Shown: positions 33,474-42,789 of the stretch, in pieces
Position numbering within the stretch: position 1 is the stretch's first letter
How the letters are laid out: each line of letters starts with the position of its first letter
Translations under genes and position numbers: made by a program
Assembly: GCA_003104995.1 (NCBI GenBank)
Contig: PQAO01000039.1
Coordinates: forward strand, 1-45,532
DNA from: Dehalococcoidia bacterium
GTDB taxonomy: Bacteria > Chloroflexota > Dehalococcoidia > Tepidiformales > Tepidiformaceae
Direction: 5' to 3'
DNA: 45,532 nucleotides
Notes under the pieces: model-generated
What the model saw: only the letters and a program-made list of their open reading frames with translations
What the model was told of the DNA's origin: nothing
The model's database searches: none

Positions 33474-35168
33474 ATGAATCCTGCCGCCGATACACCGCTC
33501 GGCGAATCGCTGAACAATCGCCAGAAATGGCTCCTGCTCGGCAGCCTGATGATCAGCCTCTTCGTTGGCGCACTCGATCAAACCGTCGTGTCCACTGCTA
33601 CCCCCCGCATCCTCGCCGACCTCGGTGGCTTTGGGCTGCTGTCCTGGCTGTTCACCAGCTACATGCTGACCTCGACGGTCATCATCCCGCTGGTCGGAAA
33701 ACTGGGGGACATCTACGGCCGAAAGCTCTTCCTGATTGGCGGCGTGTTCATCTTCATGGTTGCCTCCGCGGCCTGTGGCGCCGCGCCGAACATGCCCGTG
33801 CTCATCTGGGTGCGCGCGGTCCAGGGCCTTGGCGGCGGCATGATCTTCGCCTCCGTCTTCGCCACAATGGGCGACCTGTTCTCCCCGGCCGAACGGGGGA
33901 AATACATCGGCCTCTTCACCGGCATGTTCAGCCTCGCCAGCATCGTCGGCCCGGCCTTCGGCGGCTTCCTGACCGACAACCTGAGCTGGCGCTGGGTGTT
34001 CTACGTCAACATCCCGGTGAGCCTGATCGCGATGCCCGCCATCTGGTTCAATCTCCCATCCAAGGCGCGCTCGGGTAGCCCGAAGCTCGACTTCCTGGGG
34101 GCGGCACTGCTTTCGGCATCGTCGGTCATGGCCCTGCTCGCGTTGGTTTGGGCCGGCGACAAGTACGCCTGGGGTTCGGCGGAGATCATCGGGCTGTTCG
34201 CGGGGTCGGCGGTCACCCTTGCGTTGTTCATCTGGCAGGAGCTGCGGCACCCGGAGCCTATCCTCCCGCTCCACCTCTTCAAGAACCGCGTCTTCCTGGT
34301 GTCCAACCTGATCGTGTTCACGTTTGGCGTGGGCGTGTTCGGGGCGTTCCAGTTTCTTGGCATCTATGTCCAGACCGCGCTCGACGCGTCGGCCACGACT
34401 TCCGGCGTGATCTCGATGCCCCAGAGCCTTGGCGTCCTGACCACCAGTATCATCGGCGGCTGGTTGATCTCTCGTACCGGCAAGTACCGGTGGCAGACCG
34501 TGTTCGGCACGGTCCTCATCGCCATCGCCCTGGGCATGCTCACCCAGCTCAGCCTGGAAACGAAGCTCTGGCACATCAGCGCCATCATGGTCGTCCTGGG
34601 GCTTGGATTCGGGCTCGTCCTCCCGACCATGTCGGTCGTCGTCCAGAATGCCGTCAGCTATCAGTACATCGGTGTGGCAACTTCATCGAGCCAGTTCTTC
34701 CGCCAGATCGGCAGCGTGCTCGGCATCGCGGTGTTCGGCGCCATCCTCGCGAACACCTACCACTCCCAGTTCGCGGAGCGCTTCAGCGCCGAAGATCGCG
34801 CCACCGTCGGCCCAATCATCACCGCCCAGCTCGATGACCCGACGGTGAAGCTCAACGACCAGCAGTACGCCCGCATCGAGGCCCAGGTGCTCACCTTCGA
34901 CGGCGGCGAAGCCATCCTCGAACGAGCTCGCTCAGCCCAGGGCGAGAGCGTCGTTTCCGCCATTCGGAACATCTACCTGGCGGCTTTCGGCGCCGCCCTG
35001 GTGTGTGCGGTTTTCGCCATCGCGATGCCGGAGCTCCCCCTGCGGAGGACCGTGCAGGGTGGCCCTCCCGGGCAGGTGCCCCTGGGGTCAACGGGCACGG
35101 GTCCGCCGGGACCTGCCGGGCCACCCGAGCCCGTGCCCGCCCCGGGCACCGGAGCACCCGGCCTGTAA
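33474..35168 (+). CDS. MFS drug exporter, DHA2 (EmrB/QacA) family
   Basis: A 564-residue proton-driven exporter with about 14 membrane helices. Motif A is LVGKLGDIYGRK between helices 2 and 3, motif C-like glycines occur in SLASIVGPAFGGFLTD, and the ALDQTVVSTATP segment in helix 1 is characteristic of DHA2 members. The last ~35 residues form a Pro/Gly-rich hydrophilic tail (PPGPAGPPEPVPAPG) after the final helix, which is unusual for the family. Start ATG 33474 follows CCGAGGAC. It is divergent from prfC and closed by a strong bidirectional terminator. Substrates cannot be predicted. Confidence 0.92.
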   Translation: MNPAADTPLGESLNNRQKWLLLGSLMISLFVGALDQTVVSTATPRILADLGGFGLLSWLFTSYMLTSTVIIPLVGKLGDIYGRKLFLIGGVFIFMVASAACGAAPNMPVLIWVRAVQGLGGGMIFASVFATMGDLFSPAERGKYIGLFTGMFSLASIVGPAFGGFLTDNLSWRWVFYVNIPVSLIAMPAIWFNLPSKARSGSPKLDFLGAALLSASSVMALLALVWAGDKYAWGSAEIIGLFAGSAVTLALFIWQELRHPEPILPLHLFKNRVFLVSNLIVFTFGVGVFGAFQFLGIYVQTALDASATTSGVISMPQSLGVLTTSIIGGWLISRTGKYRWQTVFGTVLIAIALGMLTQLSLETKLWHISAIMVVLGLGFGLVLPTMSVVVQNAVSYQYIGVATSSSQFFRQIGSVLGIAVFGAILANTYHSQFAERFSAEDRATVGPIITAQLDDPTVKLNDQQYARIEAQVLTFDGGEAILERARSAQGESVVSAIRNIYLAAFGAALVCAVFAIAMPELPLRRTVQGGPPGQVPLGSTGTGPPGPAGPPEPVPAPGTGAPGL

Positions 35169-35188
35169 CGGACACCTGCGTCACATCA

Positions 35189-35221
35189 AAATGGCCCCGG
35201 CGATTGTCGCCGGGGCCATTT
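35189..35221. terminator. Bidirectional terminator between MFS exporter and rplS
   Basis: A perfect 15-bp stem (35189-35203 pairing with 35207-35221) and a 3-base loop. The outer A/T pairs (AAATGG and CCATTT) provide a short T-tract on both strands, and the hairpin sits between the ends of two convergent genes. Confidence 0.85.
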
Positions 35222-35242
35222 GGTCGCAATGCGGGATGCGGT

Positions 35243-35590
35243 CTAGAACCGCTTCTCCTTGATCCGGGCAGCCTTGCCCGTCAGGCCGCGCAGGTAGTAG
35301 AGGTTCTTCCGGCGGACCTTGCCGCGCCGGATCACCTCGATCTTGTCAACACGCGGGCTGTTGATCGGGAACGTGCGCTCCACACCCACGCCGCTCGCGA
35401 TCTTCCGCACCGTGAAGTTCGAGACCAGGCCCTTCATCCGCCTCCGGATGACAACCCCTTCGAACACCTGGATGCGCTCTTTGTCGCCTTCGACAACCTT
35501 CGCGTGGACGCGGACGGTATCGCCGCTTCCGAAATCTGGAAGACCGGTTCGCGCTTCGTTCGGGATGAGCGCGTCAAGTTCGTAAGCCAT
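35243..35590 (-). CDS. rplS: 50S ribosomal protein bL19
   Basis: bL19 lies at the subunit interface of the 50S particle. The 115-residue protein has [70 protein letters not shown] and ends RIKEKRF, all canonical. It follows dut by 73 bases on the same strand; rplS is more often downstream of trmD and rimM, so here it is separated from its usual partners. ATG 35590 is preceded by AGAGG. Confidence 0.96.
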   Translation of the reverse strand: MAYELDALIPNEARTGLPDFGSGDTVRVHAKVVEGDKERIQVFEGVVIRRRMKGLVSNFTVRKIASGVGVERTFPINSPRVDKIEVIRRGKVRRKNLYYLRGLTGKAARIKEKRF

Positions 35591-35663
35591 ATCAAGAACC
35601 TCTGTGGGCGTAACTTTCTCACGATACCGGATCGGCCTTTATGTTCCACCCTGGCGAGGGCGC

Positions 35664-36098
35664 CTAACGCCCCGTGCTCCCGTGTCCGCCGACCCCGCGC
35701 TTCGTGTCCGATAGTACTTCCGCTTCCTCAAACGAGACATCCGCGAGCCGCGTGACCACCAGCTGGGCGATCCGGTCCCCGTCGTGCACCGTGTGCTCGA
35801 TGCCGGGCGCAACCGTGTACAGCGTAATCATGATCTCGCCACGGTAGTCCGCATCGAGCGTCCCGAACGTCGCCAGCACGCCTTGCCGCGCGAGCCCGCT
35901 GCGGGGGCGGAACTGCGCGTCGAGCCCCCAGGGCACCTCCATCGCCAGCCCGGTCGGGACCATCACCGGCCGCTGCCCGACTACCATGGGCCCATCATCC
36001 AGGCACGCATGGATATCGAACCCCGAGGCGAATTCGGTGGCTCGCGAGGGCACTCGTGCGCCCGGCCGGAGCAACTTCACACGTATTGCCTCATTCAT
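35664..36098 (-). CDS. dut: Deoxyuridine 5'-triphosphate nucleotidohydrolase
   Basis: dUTPase hydrolyses dUTP to dUMP and pyrophosphate, keeping uracil out of DNA and supplying the thymidylate precursor. The 144-residue trimeric-type protein has the five motifs: ASGFDIHA (I), RPRSGLA (II), GTLDADYRGEI (III), GDRIAQLVV (IV) and RGVGGHGSTG (V, glycine-rich arm over the active site). It overlaps the end of the CocE-type remnant by 4 bases, so the two may be translated together. Confidence 0.95.
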   Translation of the reverse strand: MNEAIRVKLLRPGARVPSRATEFASGFDIHACLDDGPMVVGQRPVMVPTGLAMEVPWGLDAQFRPRSGLARQGVLATFGTLDADYRGEIMITLYTVAPGIEHTVHDGDRIAQLVVTRLADVSFEEAEVLSDTKRGVGGHGSTGR

Positions 36099-36538
36099 GG
36101 CCGCGCGAGCAATGGCAGCATGATGTGACTCGGGCGTGAGGCGTCGTAAAAGACCGTGCCGGTCGCGACTTCGAGGGCATGGTCCGTCGCAATAAGCCCA
36201 CCGGTGTTCGTGTTCCGGTCGACCCGCGGGAAGTTCGAGCTGCTGACCGCGAGCCGGATGCGGTGGCCGGCAAGGAACACGTTCGACGTTCCTGCGAGGT
36301 CGACCGTCACTTCGACCGGGGTACCCGGCTGGAGCAGCTCCGCCCGCGCGAACTCACCCCGGCAGCGCACCAGGATGATTCCGTCGGCCCGGTTCATGGC
36401 GGTCCCGTCAGGATGCAGGTAGTCACCCTCGGCTTCGGGGCGGGACACATCGGCCCGCAGGATCTTGCCGTCGCGCCTTGGTATCGGCACGTCTCGTTCG
36501 ACCGGGATGTCCATCAGGGAAGGCATACGCAAAAGCAT
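36095..36538 (-). pseudogene. CocE/NonD-type hydrolase with catalytic domain deleted
   Basis: A 147-residue frame joins two distant parts of an X-Pro dipeptidyl-peptidase/CocE-type acyl hydrolase. Residues 10-38 (IPVERDVPIPRRDGKILRAD and following) are the usual N-terminal strand of the family. From LHPDGTAMNRADGIILVRCR onward it matches the C-terminal beta-sandwich, including SNVFLAGHRIRLAVSSSNFP, DRNTNTGG and SRPSHIMLPLL. The whole alpha/beta-hydrolase core with the catalytic Ser, Asp and His, roughly 350-400 residues, is missing, yet the frame is open across the junction. I infer an in-frame internal deletion. A retained small beta-sandwich protein is the alternative. Confidence 0.65.
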
Positions 36539-36575
36539 ACGGGGCGCGAAAGCGCCGTGCGAAACCTGCCAACAG

Positions 36576-36614
36576 TTGACCGATTACAGGAAAAGTGGCC
36601 ACTATGTGGCTACT
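36576..36614 (+). promoter_or_regulatory. Promoter and operator of the toxin-antitoxin operon
   Basis: TTGACC at 36576-36581 is followed after 18 bases by CACTAT. Overlapping that -10 is a dyad, AGTGGCCAC-TAT-GTGGCTACT at 36594-36614, with arms matching at 8 of 9 positions. A palindrome over the -10 is what an autorepressing Phd/VapB antitoxin would bind. The antitoxin gene starts 24 bases later. Confidence 0.6.
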
Positions 36615-36637
36615 TTCCGGGGAGAAGATGCGCGAGC

Positions 36638-36931
36638 GTGAAGACAATCGGCGTCCGCCAGCTAAAGAACGAGGCCACCCAGATCGTCCGCGCCGTGCGC
36701 GATCAGCATGCCCTCTACGTCATCACCGTCAATGGCCAGCCTGTCGCCACCCTGCGCCCCTACGCCGACCGCGACATCGCCGGCATGCAGCGCTCCCAGG
36801 CGGCTTCCGAAATGGCCGCCATCGAACGCCTCGCCGGCGCCGTGGGCGAAGCATGGATGAGCGTCCCCGATGTCGACGATATCTCCGAAACTCCCCGGCG
36901 CGGACGCGTCCCCATTGGCGAGGAGGACTAG
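36638..36931 (+). CDS. Type II antitoxin, Phd/YefM family
   Basis: A 97-residue antitoxin that should bind both its toxin and the upstream operator. The DNA-binding Phd/YefM domain is the N-terminal half (KTIGVRQLKNEATQIVRAVR, then YVITVNGQPVATLRPY). The C-terminal half, about residues 45-97, is a probable toxin-neutralising tail with helical AASEMAAIERLAGAVGEAW. GTG 36638 begins the domain exactly; a purine-rich GGGGAGAAG lies upstream. The toxin gene starts 2 bases after its stop. Confidence 0.88.
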   Translation: MKTIGVRQLKNEATQIVRAVRDQHALYVITVNGQPVATLRPYADRDIAGMQRSQAASEMAAIERLAGAVGEAWMSVPDVDDISETPRRGRVPIGEED

Positions 36932-36933
36932 CC

Positions 36934-37344
36934 GTGGCCACTGTCGATGCCAGCGTCCTCGTTTCGCTCTTCAACACGCGCGACCGCCTCCACAACTCCA
37001 CCATCGCATGGTTCCGCCAGGCCGTGGCCGATGGCGAGCCCCTCCGCGCGCCAGTCACGGTGCTCGCCGAGGTCTCTGCCGCGATCGCCACCGGCACCGG
37101 CGACAAGCAGCTCGCCCGCGATGTGGAGGCCCACGTCCGCCACTCGCCGCTCTTCGAGCTGCTCCCGGTCGCCCTTCCGCTCGCCGAGCGCGCCGCGACG
37201 CTCGCCGCCGAGCACCAGCTCCGGGGCAGCGACGCCATCTACTTCGCGGTCGCCGAAACCCTGGGCGACCGGCTGGTGACGCTCAACCCCCGGCAGCTCC
37301 AGCGCGGCGCCTCCGTCGTCGAGACGGTCCGTCCCCGGGTGTAG
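36934..37344 (+). CDS. vapC: Type II toxin, PIN-domain ribonuclease VapC
   Basis: A 136-residue PIN-domain nuclease. Acidic catalytic residues are visible at Asp5 (VDASVLV), Glu46 (VLAEVSAA) and Asp100 (GSDAIYFAVAE). The usual fourth position near the C-terminus reads LVTLNPRQL, with Asn for the common Asp. VapC toxins cut tRNA or rRNA and are held inactive by the co-expressed antitoxin. GTG 36934 has the ribosome site GAGGAGGAC, which lies inside the antitoxin stop region, so translation is probably coupled. Confidence 0.9.
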   Translation: MATVDASVLVSLFNTRDRLHNSTIAWFRQAVADGEPLRAPVTVLAEVSAAIATGTGDKQLARDVEAHVRHSPLFELLPVALPLAERAATLAAEHQLRGSDAIYFAVAETLGDRLVTLNPRQLQRGASVVETVRPRV

Positions 37345-37390
37345 GAGATCGGACGCCCCGCACCGCCGGTGGTATGCTCCGCATGAGGAC

Positions 37391-37618
37391 ATGGCGATGA
37401 CCGCGAGACCACTCTCTGACGACGCGACTTCCGATGGTGTTGTCGAACTCACGCCCGAACAGGTGGAACTGGCGTTCGACGCGGAGTCCCGGGCCTCGCT
37501 GGGCATCTCTGCCGAAGAGTTCCGGCGCCGATGGCAACGCGGCGAGTACGCTGACCAGGACACCGAGGCGGTCTGGCGTGTCGCGTTCTTTCTCGGGGGG
37601 CTCGCGCCGAAGCAGTGA
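37391..37618 (+). CDS. Small acidic protein, first gene of a second bicistron
   Basis: I do not recognise the family. The 75-residue protein is acidic and mostly helical, with VVELTPEQVELAFDAESRAS, LGISAEEFRRRWQRGEYAD and a final AVWRVAFFLGGLAPKQ. The order (a helix followed by an EEF-x-RR-x-x-x-GE segment) resembles small antitoxin-like proteins found in actinobacteria and chloroflexi, but this is a loose resemblance. It starts 46 bases after vapC. Its TGA overlaps the GTG of the next frame by 4 bases, so the two would be translationally coupled. Confidence 0.6.
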   Translation: MAMTARPLSDDATSDGVVELTPEQVELAFDAESRASLGISAEEFRRRWQRGEYADQDTEAVWRVAFFLGGLAPKQ

Positions 37619-38098
37619 ACGTGCGGGAATTCCGAGCGGGCGTCACTTCCCGGGCCGAGCATGTCCGGCGGCTTGTGGCGGTTTGTAGTTCGGAACATGT
37701 TCGACATTGGGTCGACATCAAGCGTCCAGTCGCGGGCTTCATCCAGACCGGCCACGGTGAGCCGCTGCGAACGGAACCGCTTCGCCTCACCCACAGGATT
37801 CGGGAGTGGTGGGCCGCTGGCGATGAACACCTCCTTCTCACCGGGTGCCACTACGTCCTGCTCGATTCGGTCTCCGGGAGAGTTGCTCGCCTTCCATCGC
37901 CATGATGGCCGCTTTCCCGACGGGCACTATCATCTCGGGCCCGCGTCAGGTGAATTGCTCACACCGCTGAGGCGAGCCCACCTACCTGCTCCGCGGCTCG
38001 ATCTGGAGTCGTTCATGTTCATGCTGATCACGAAGTTCCGAGTCCGTCCCCGGCGGGCCGATTGGGAGTCCGTCCTCAGGAGCCCCGGCCCTACCTGA
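37615..38098 (+). pseudogene. Frameshifted partner gene of the small acidic protein
   Basis: A GTG-initiated frame runs from 37615 through VREFRAGVTSRAEHVRRL and GDEHLLLTGCHYVLLDSVSG and then goes out of frame, ending at 37905. The +1 frame from 37880 continues sensibly as GELLAFHRHDGRFPDGHYH and LDLESFMFMLITKFRVRP, to a TGA at 38098. Together they give about 160 residues. The extra base lies near 37879 at GGG AGA. This may be a one-base insertion, an assembly error, or a programmed +1 shift. The family is unknown to me; the His-rich HRHDGRFPDGHYH is the most distinctive segment. Its end overlaps the convergent cofE end by 8 bases. Confidence 0.5.
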
Positions 38099-38843
38099 AT
38101 AGGTCCCGCTCCGAGTCGCGGATGATCGATTGCATCGTCGCCGTCTCGTCCGCCTCCCAGGACAGCCCCCGCACCACGGCACAGGGCACCCGCGAAATGT
38201 TCCCCTTCACCAGCTCCGCCGCCCCCGCCACTTCGTCGGCCGTGCACAGCGCCTGCACGCGGAATTCGTGCCCGTGCGGGTCCACCTGCCCGATATAGCT
38301 CGTCACCGGTTGCATCCCCGCGATCCCGATGGCGATGTCGGTCTGCGCTTCGCGCCACGGACGCCCGAACGTGTCCGAAATGATCACCGCCACGTCCACG
38401 CCCTTCGCCTTGAGCGCCGTCCGCACCCGCTTCGCACTCGCGTCCGGGTCGACCGGCAGCAACACGGCCAGGCCATGGCCGCCCGAACTCGACTGGTCGA
38501 TCCCCGCGTTCGCGCAGACGAACCCGTGCCGCGTTTCGGTGATCAGCACCGGCCCGACCTGGCGCACTACCCGCCGCGACTCACGCAGCACCAGTTCGAT
38601 CACCGCCGGGTCCTTCTCCCACTTCTCCGCGTATTGCCGCGCGAACGGCGACACGTCGACCGTCGACAAGTCGACCACACGCCCCTCGGCCTTTGAGACG
38701 ATTTTGGACGTTATGACGAGAATATCGCCCGATTCCAGCGGTGTGCCGGCCGCCGCCGCCGCCGCGTGGATGCTCCCGGCGAGGTCCGTCCCCGCCGTGA
38801 TCTCGGGGAGGCCTGGGATACCGAAGATGGAGAGTCCGGGCAT
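38091..38843 (-). CDS. cofE: Coenzyme F420-0:L-glutamate ligase CofE
   Basis: CofE adds gamma-linked glutamate residues to coenzyme F420-0 using GTP. The 250-residue length fits stand-alone CofE; mycobacterial FbiB has an extra nitroreductase-like domain that is absent here. Family segments include SGDILVITSKIVSKAEGR near residue 40, ITETRHGFVCANAGIDQSS, LLPVDPDASA and ISDTFGRPWREAQTDIAIG. ATG 38843 starts MPGLSIFGIPGLPEI; an upstream in-frame start adds 11 residues. It follows npdG by 75 bases on the same strand, so F420 modification and F420 reduction are encoded together. Confidence 0.93.
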   Translation of the reverse strand: MPGLSIFGIPGLPEITAGTDLAGSIHAAAAAAGTPLESGDILVITSKIVSKAEGRVVDLSTVDVSPFARQYAEKWEKDPAVIELVLRESRRVVRQVGPVLITETRHGFVCANAGIDQSSSGGHGLAVLLPVDPDASAKRVRTALKAKGVDVAVIISDTFGRPWREAQTDIAIGIAGMQPVTSYIGQVDPHGHEFRVQALCTADEVAGAAELVKGNISRVPCAVVRGLSWEADETATMQSIIRDSERDLFR

Positions 38844-38918
38844 GAGAGCGCCGCCTTGTCGAGGTTGTGCGGCCATTGTGGCCGAGTCGCGCCAGATGTG
38901 TAAGCCAGCGCCCGGGGT

Positions 38919-39569
38919 TCAGAGCCCCACGATTCGGATGGTCGACTGGGTCTTGTGTTTCCGGTTCAGGTTGATGAGCAGCGAGGTCATCATCTCCACG
39001 TACCGGCTCTGCGATGGGCCCCCCGCATCGATCCCGCGCACCCCCGCGATCTGGTTCGCGAGGCCGATGACCACCTGCTTCGCCTCGGCATCCCGCCCGC
39101 AGACGAGCACGTCGGCCTCGATGGGGCGATCCAGGTGCTGCAACTCTTCCGCGCTCATGTTCTGGAACGCCGAAACCACCCGCGCCTTCGGCAGCTGAGC
39201 GATCGCCTCCTGGAGCGCGCTGTTGCCGGGCACGTCCAGGGCTACCGCGCCCACGCCCTGCTGGAACTCAAGCGGGGCCACCACGTTGCACAAGATCTTC
39301 CCGTCGAGCGCCGGCCCCAGCGCCTCGAGCGTTGCCTGCTGGCCGCTGTACGGGAACGTCAGGAACACCACGTCGGCGTCCGCAACCACATCGGCATTCG
39401 CCCCACCGGACGCCTTCGCCCCGGGCACCGCCTCCGCGATCTTCTGGGCGCCCTCGTCGCCGCGCTCCTTCGAACGAGAACCGATGGCCACTTCGTGGCC
39501 GGCCTTGGCAAACCGCATGGCGAGACCCAGGCCCTCCGGGCCGGTGCCTCCAACGAACGCGAGCTTCAT
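38919..39569 (-). CDS. npdG: NADPH:coenzyme F420 oxidoreductase
   Basis: This enzyme moves hydride between NADP(H) and coenzyme F420. The 216-residue protein starts MKLAFVGGTGPEGLGLAMRF, a Rossmann nucleotide-binding loop, followed by AGHEVAIGSRSKERG, the NADP-ribose-phosphate region. FLTFPYSGQQATLEALG and SAFQNMSAEELQ are typical of the Fno/NpdG family. ATG 39569 has a good AAGGAGT site. It lies directly upstream of cofE, which supports an F420 role over a general oxidoreductase. Confidence 0.92.
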   Translation of the reverse strand: MKLAFVGGTGPEGLGLAMRFAKAGHEVAIGSRSKERGDEGAQKIAEAVPGAKASGGANADVVADADVVFLTFPYSGQQATLEALGPALDGKILCNVVAPLEFQQGVGAVALDVPGNSALQEAIAQLPKARVVSAFQNMSAEELQHLDRPIEADVLVCGRDAEAKQVVIGLANQIAGVRGIDAGGPSQSRYVEMMTSLLINLNRKHKTQSTIRIVGL

Positions 39570-39783
39570 GAGGACTCCTTCGGACGAACGAATAGGAAAA
39601 GCGTAAGGGTTGCGCGCGAAATGGGAGAAGACGCCCCTGTTCCGTTCCAACTTCAGTGCCATCCCCCTGTGCCAATCCAGTGTTTGCGGCGTACCTGAAT
39701 GGTGAGGGCATCCGCCATCACGGCCTGGCCTCCACGAGTATAGGCGCGCTTACCACCTGCCCCGGGAGGGGCTGGGAGTGTCT

Positions 39784-39791
39784 GCTATACT
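39784..39791 (+). promoter_or_regulatory. Probable extended -10 promoter of ftsH
   Basis: TGCTATACT at 39783-39791 contains a -10 hexamer TATACT with an upstream TGn, 46 bases before the ftsH start. No good -35 is at the right distance, which is normal for extended -10 promoters. Only sequence supports it. Confidence 0.4.
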
Positions 39792-39836
39792 CGAACCATT
39801 GGCGCGGGTCCCCGTCCGCGAAACCGGAGATCGCCT

Positions 39837-41843
<2,007 letters not shown>

Positions 41844-41874
41844 GCCCACCCCAACGGCACGAAGTCGTTGACTG

Positions 41875-41915
41875 AATCCGTGGACAGCACCACACTGGAA
41901 AGCTGTCCACGGATT
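41875..41915 (+). promoter_or_regulatory. Strong hairpin in the rplU leader
   Basis: A 14-bp perfect stem (AATCCGTGGACAGC at 41875-41888 with complement 41902-41915) and a 13-base loop end 14 bases before the rplU start. A possible -35 TTGACT at 41868-41873 overlaps its edge. The tail after the stem is TCCTGGAG, which is the ribosome site, not a T-run. It could be an r-protein leader, an attenuator, or a terminator of ftsH; L21 leaders are known in Firmicutes but I cannot show structural identity. Confidence 0.5.
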
Positions 41916-41929
41916 TCCTGGAGTTAGAT

Positions 41930-42241
41930 ATGGAAGCGATCGTACGCGCCGATGGGCGTCAGTTGCGCCTCATTGAGGGGCAAGAGTTCGAAATGAACCG
42001 GATCGAAGGCGAACCGGGCGATACGGTGAACCTCGACGTCATGATGGTCCTCGATGGACCGGAAGTGACCGTCGGGAAACCGCTCGTCGAGGGTGCCGCC
42101 GTCCGCGCGCGCATCACCCAGCATGGCCGCGCGCCCAAGCTCGTGTTCATGAAGTACAAGAACAAGATCCGGTACCGCCGCAAGTTCGGCCACCGGCAAC
42201 AGGTCACTCGGCTCGTCGTCGAGTCTATTTCGAAGGGTTAG
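41930..42241 (+). CDS. rplU: 50S ribosomal protein bL21
   Basis: A 103-residue protein with the bL21 pattern: [40 protein letters not shown] and the terminal [17 protein letters not shown]. It binds 23S rRNA near helix 46. ATG 41930 has the site CCTGGAG. It heads the usual rplU-rpmA pair; rpmA starts 5 bases after its stop. Confidence 0.96.
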   Translation: MEAIVRADGRQLRLIEGQEFEMNRIEGEPGDTVNLDVMMVLDGPEVTVGKPLVEGAAVRARITQHGRAPKLVFMKYKNKIRYRRKFGHRQQVTRLVVESISKG

Positions 42242-42246
42242 GCACA

Positions 42247-42513
42247 ATGGCGCATAAGAAAGGCGTTTCGAGCTCCAAGAACGGCCGCGATAGCAATTCC
42301 CAGCGCCTCGGCGTCAAGCTTTTCGATGGCGAAGTCGTAAAGCCGGGCTCAATCATCCTCCGCCAACGCGGCACGCGTTTCCACCCGGGCAACAATGTCG
42401 GCCTCGGCCGCGACTACACGATCTTCTCCCTCATCGATGGGAAGGTGAAGTTCGAGCCGTTCGCCAAGGGCCGCCGGAAGAAGATCAGCGTTTACGCACA
42501 GGCCGAAAGCTAA
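42247..42513 (+). CDS. rpmA: 50S ribosomal protein bL27
   Basis: An 88-residue protein whose N-terminus [20 protein letters not shown] is the bL27 tail that reaches the peptidyl-transferase centre. GGTGTR-type segments appear as [20 protein letters not shown]. There is no N-terminal cleavage sequence as in Firmicutes. It lies between rplU and rpmE in an operon. Confidence 0.97.
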   Translation: MAHKKGVSSSKNGRDSNSQRLGVKLFDGEVVKPGSIILRQRGTRFHPGNNVGLGRDYTIFSLIDGKVKFEPFAKGRRKKISVYAQAES

Positions 42514-42523
42514 GGAAGGGACC

Positions 42524-42727
42524 ATGAAGGCCGGGATCCACCCCAACTACCAGGAAGCCACGATCACGTGCTCATGCGGCAACGAGATCAAGACCCGCTC
42601 GACAAAGTCGTCCATGCACCTCGATGTCTGCAGTGCCTGCCACCCGTTCTTCACGGGCGAACAGCGCATCGTCGACACCGCAGGCCGCGTCGAACGCTTC
42701 AACCGCCGCTTCCAGCGCGGCAACTAA
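42524..42727 (+). CDS. rpmE: 50S ribosomal protein bL31, zinc-binding form
   Basis: A 67-residue protein starting [20 protein letters not shown]. Cysteines 16, 18, 36 and 39 make the complete zinc site of the C-plus form (CSC and CSAC). [20 protein letters not shown] and the [10 protein letters not shown] end are typical. It follows rpmA by 10 bases, after AAGGAAGGGACC; a terminator hairpin follows its stop. Confidence 0.97.
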   Translation: MKAGIHPNYQEATITCSCGNEIKTRSTKSSMHLDVCSACHPFFTGEQRIVDTAGRVERFNRRFQRGN

Positions 42728-42749
42728 CGCGCGGAAACCGCACAATACC

Positions 42750-42773
42750 GGGGCGCCTCGTGCGCCCCTTTTC
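42750..42773 (+). terminator. Terminator after rpmE
   Basis: A 7-bp GC stem (GGGGCGC at 42750-42756, complement 42762-42768) with a 5-base loop and a TTTTCATTT tail, 22 bases after the rpmE stop. It lies within the leader of the next gene, so some read-through is likely. Confidence 0.7.
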
Positions 42774-42789
42774 ATTTCTCGGAGTAGCC

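Noticed and set aside
36928..37851. A 307-codon minus-strand frame opposite vapC and the small bicistron
   Set aside because: It is antisense to the PIN toxin, whose motifs are clear, and it lacks any recognisable domain. The plus-strand frames have better starts and coupling.
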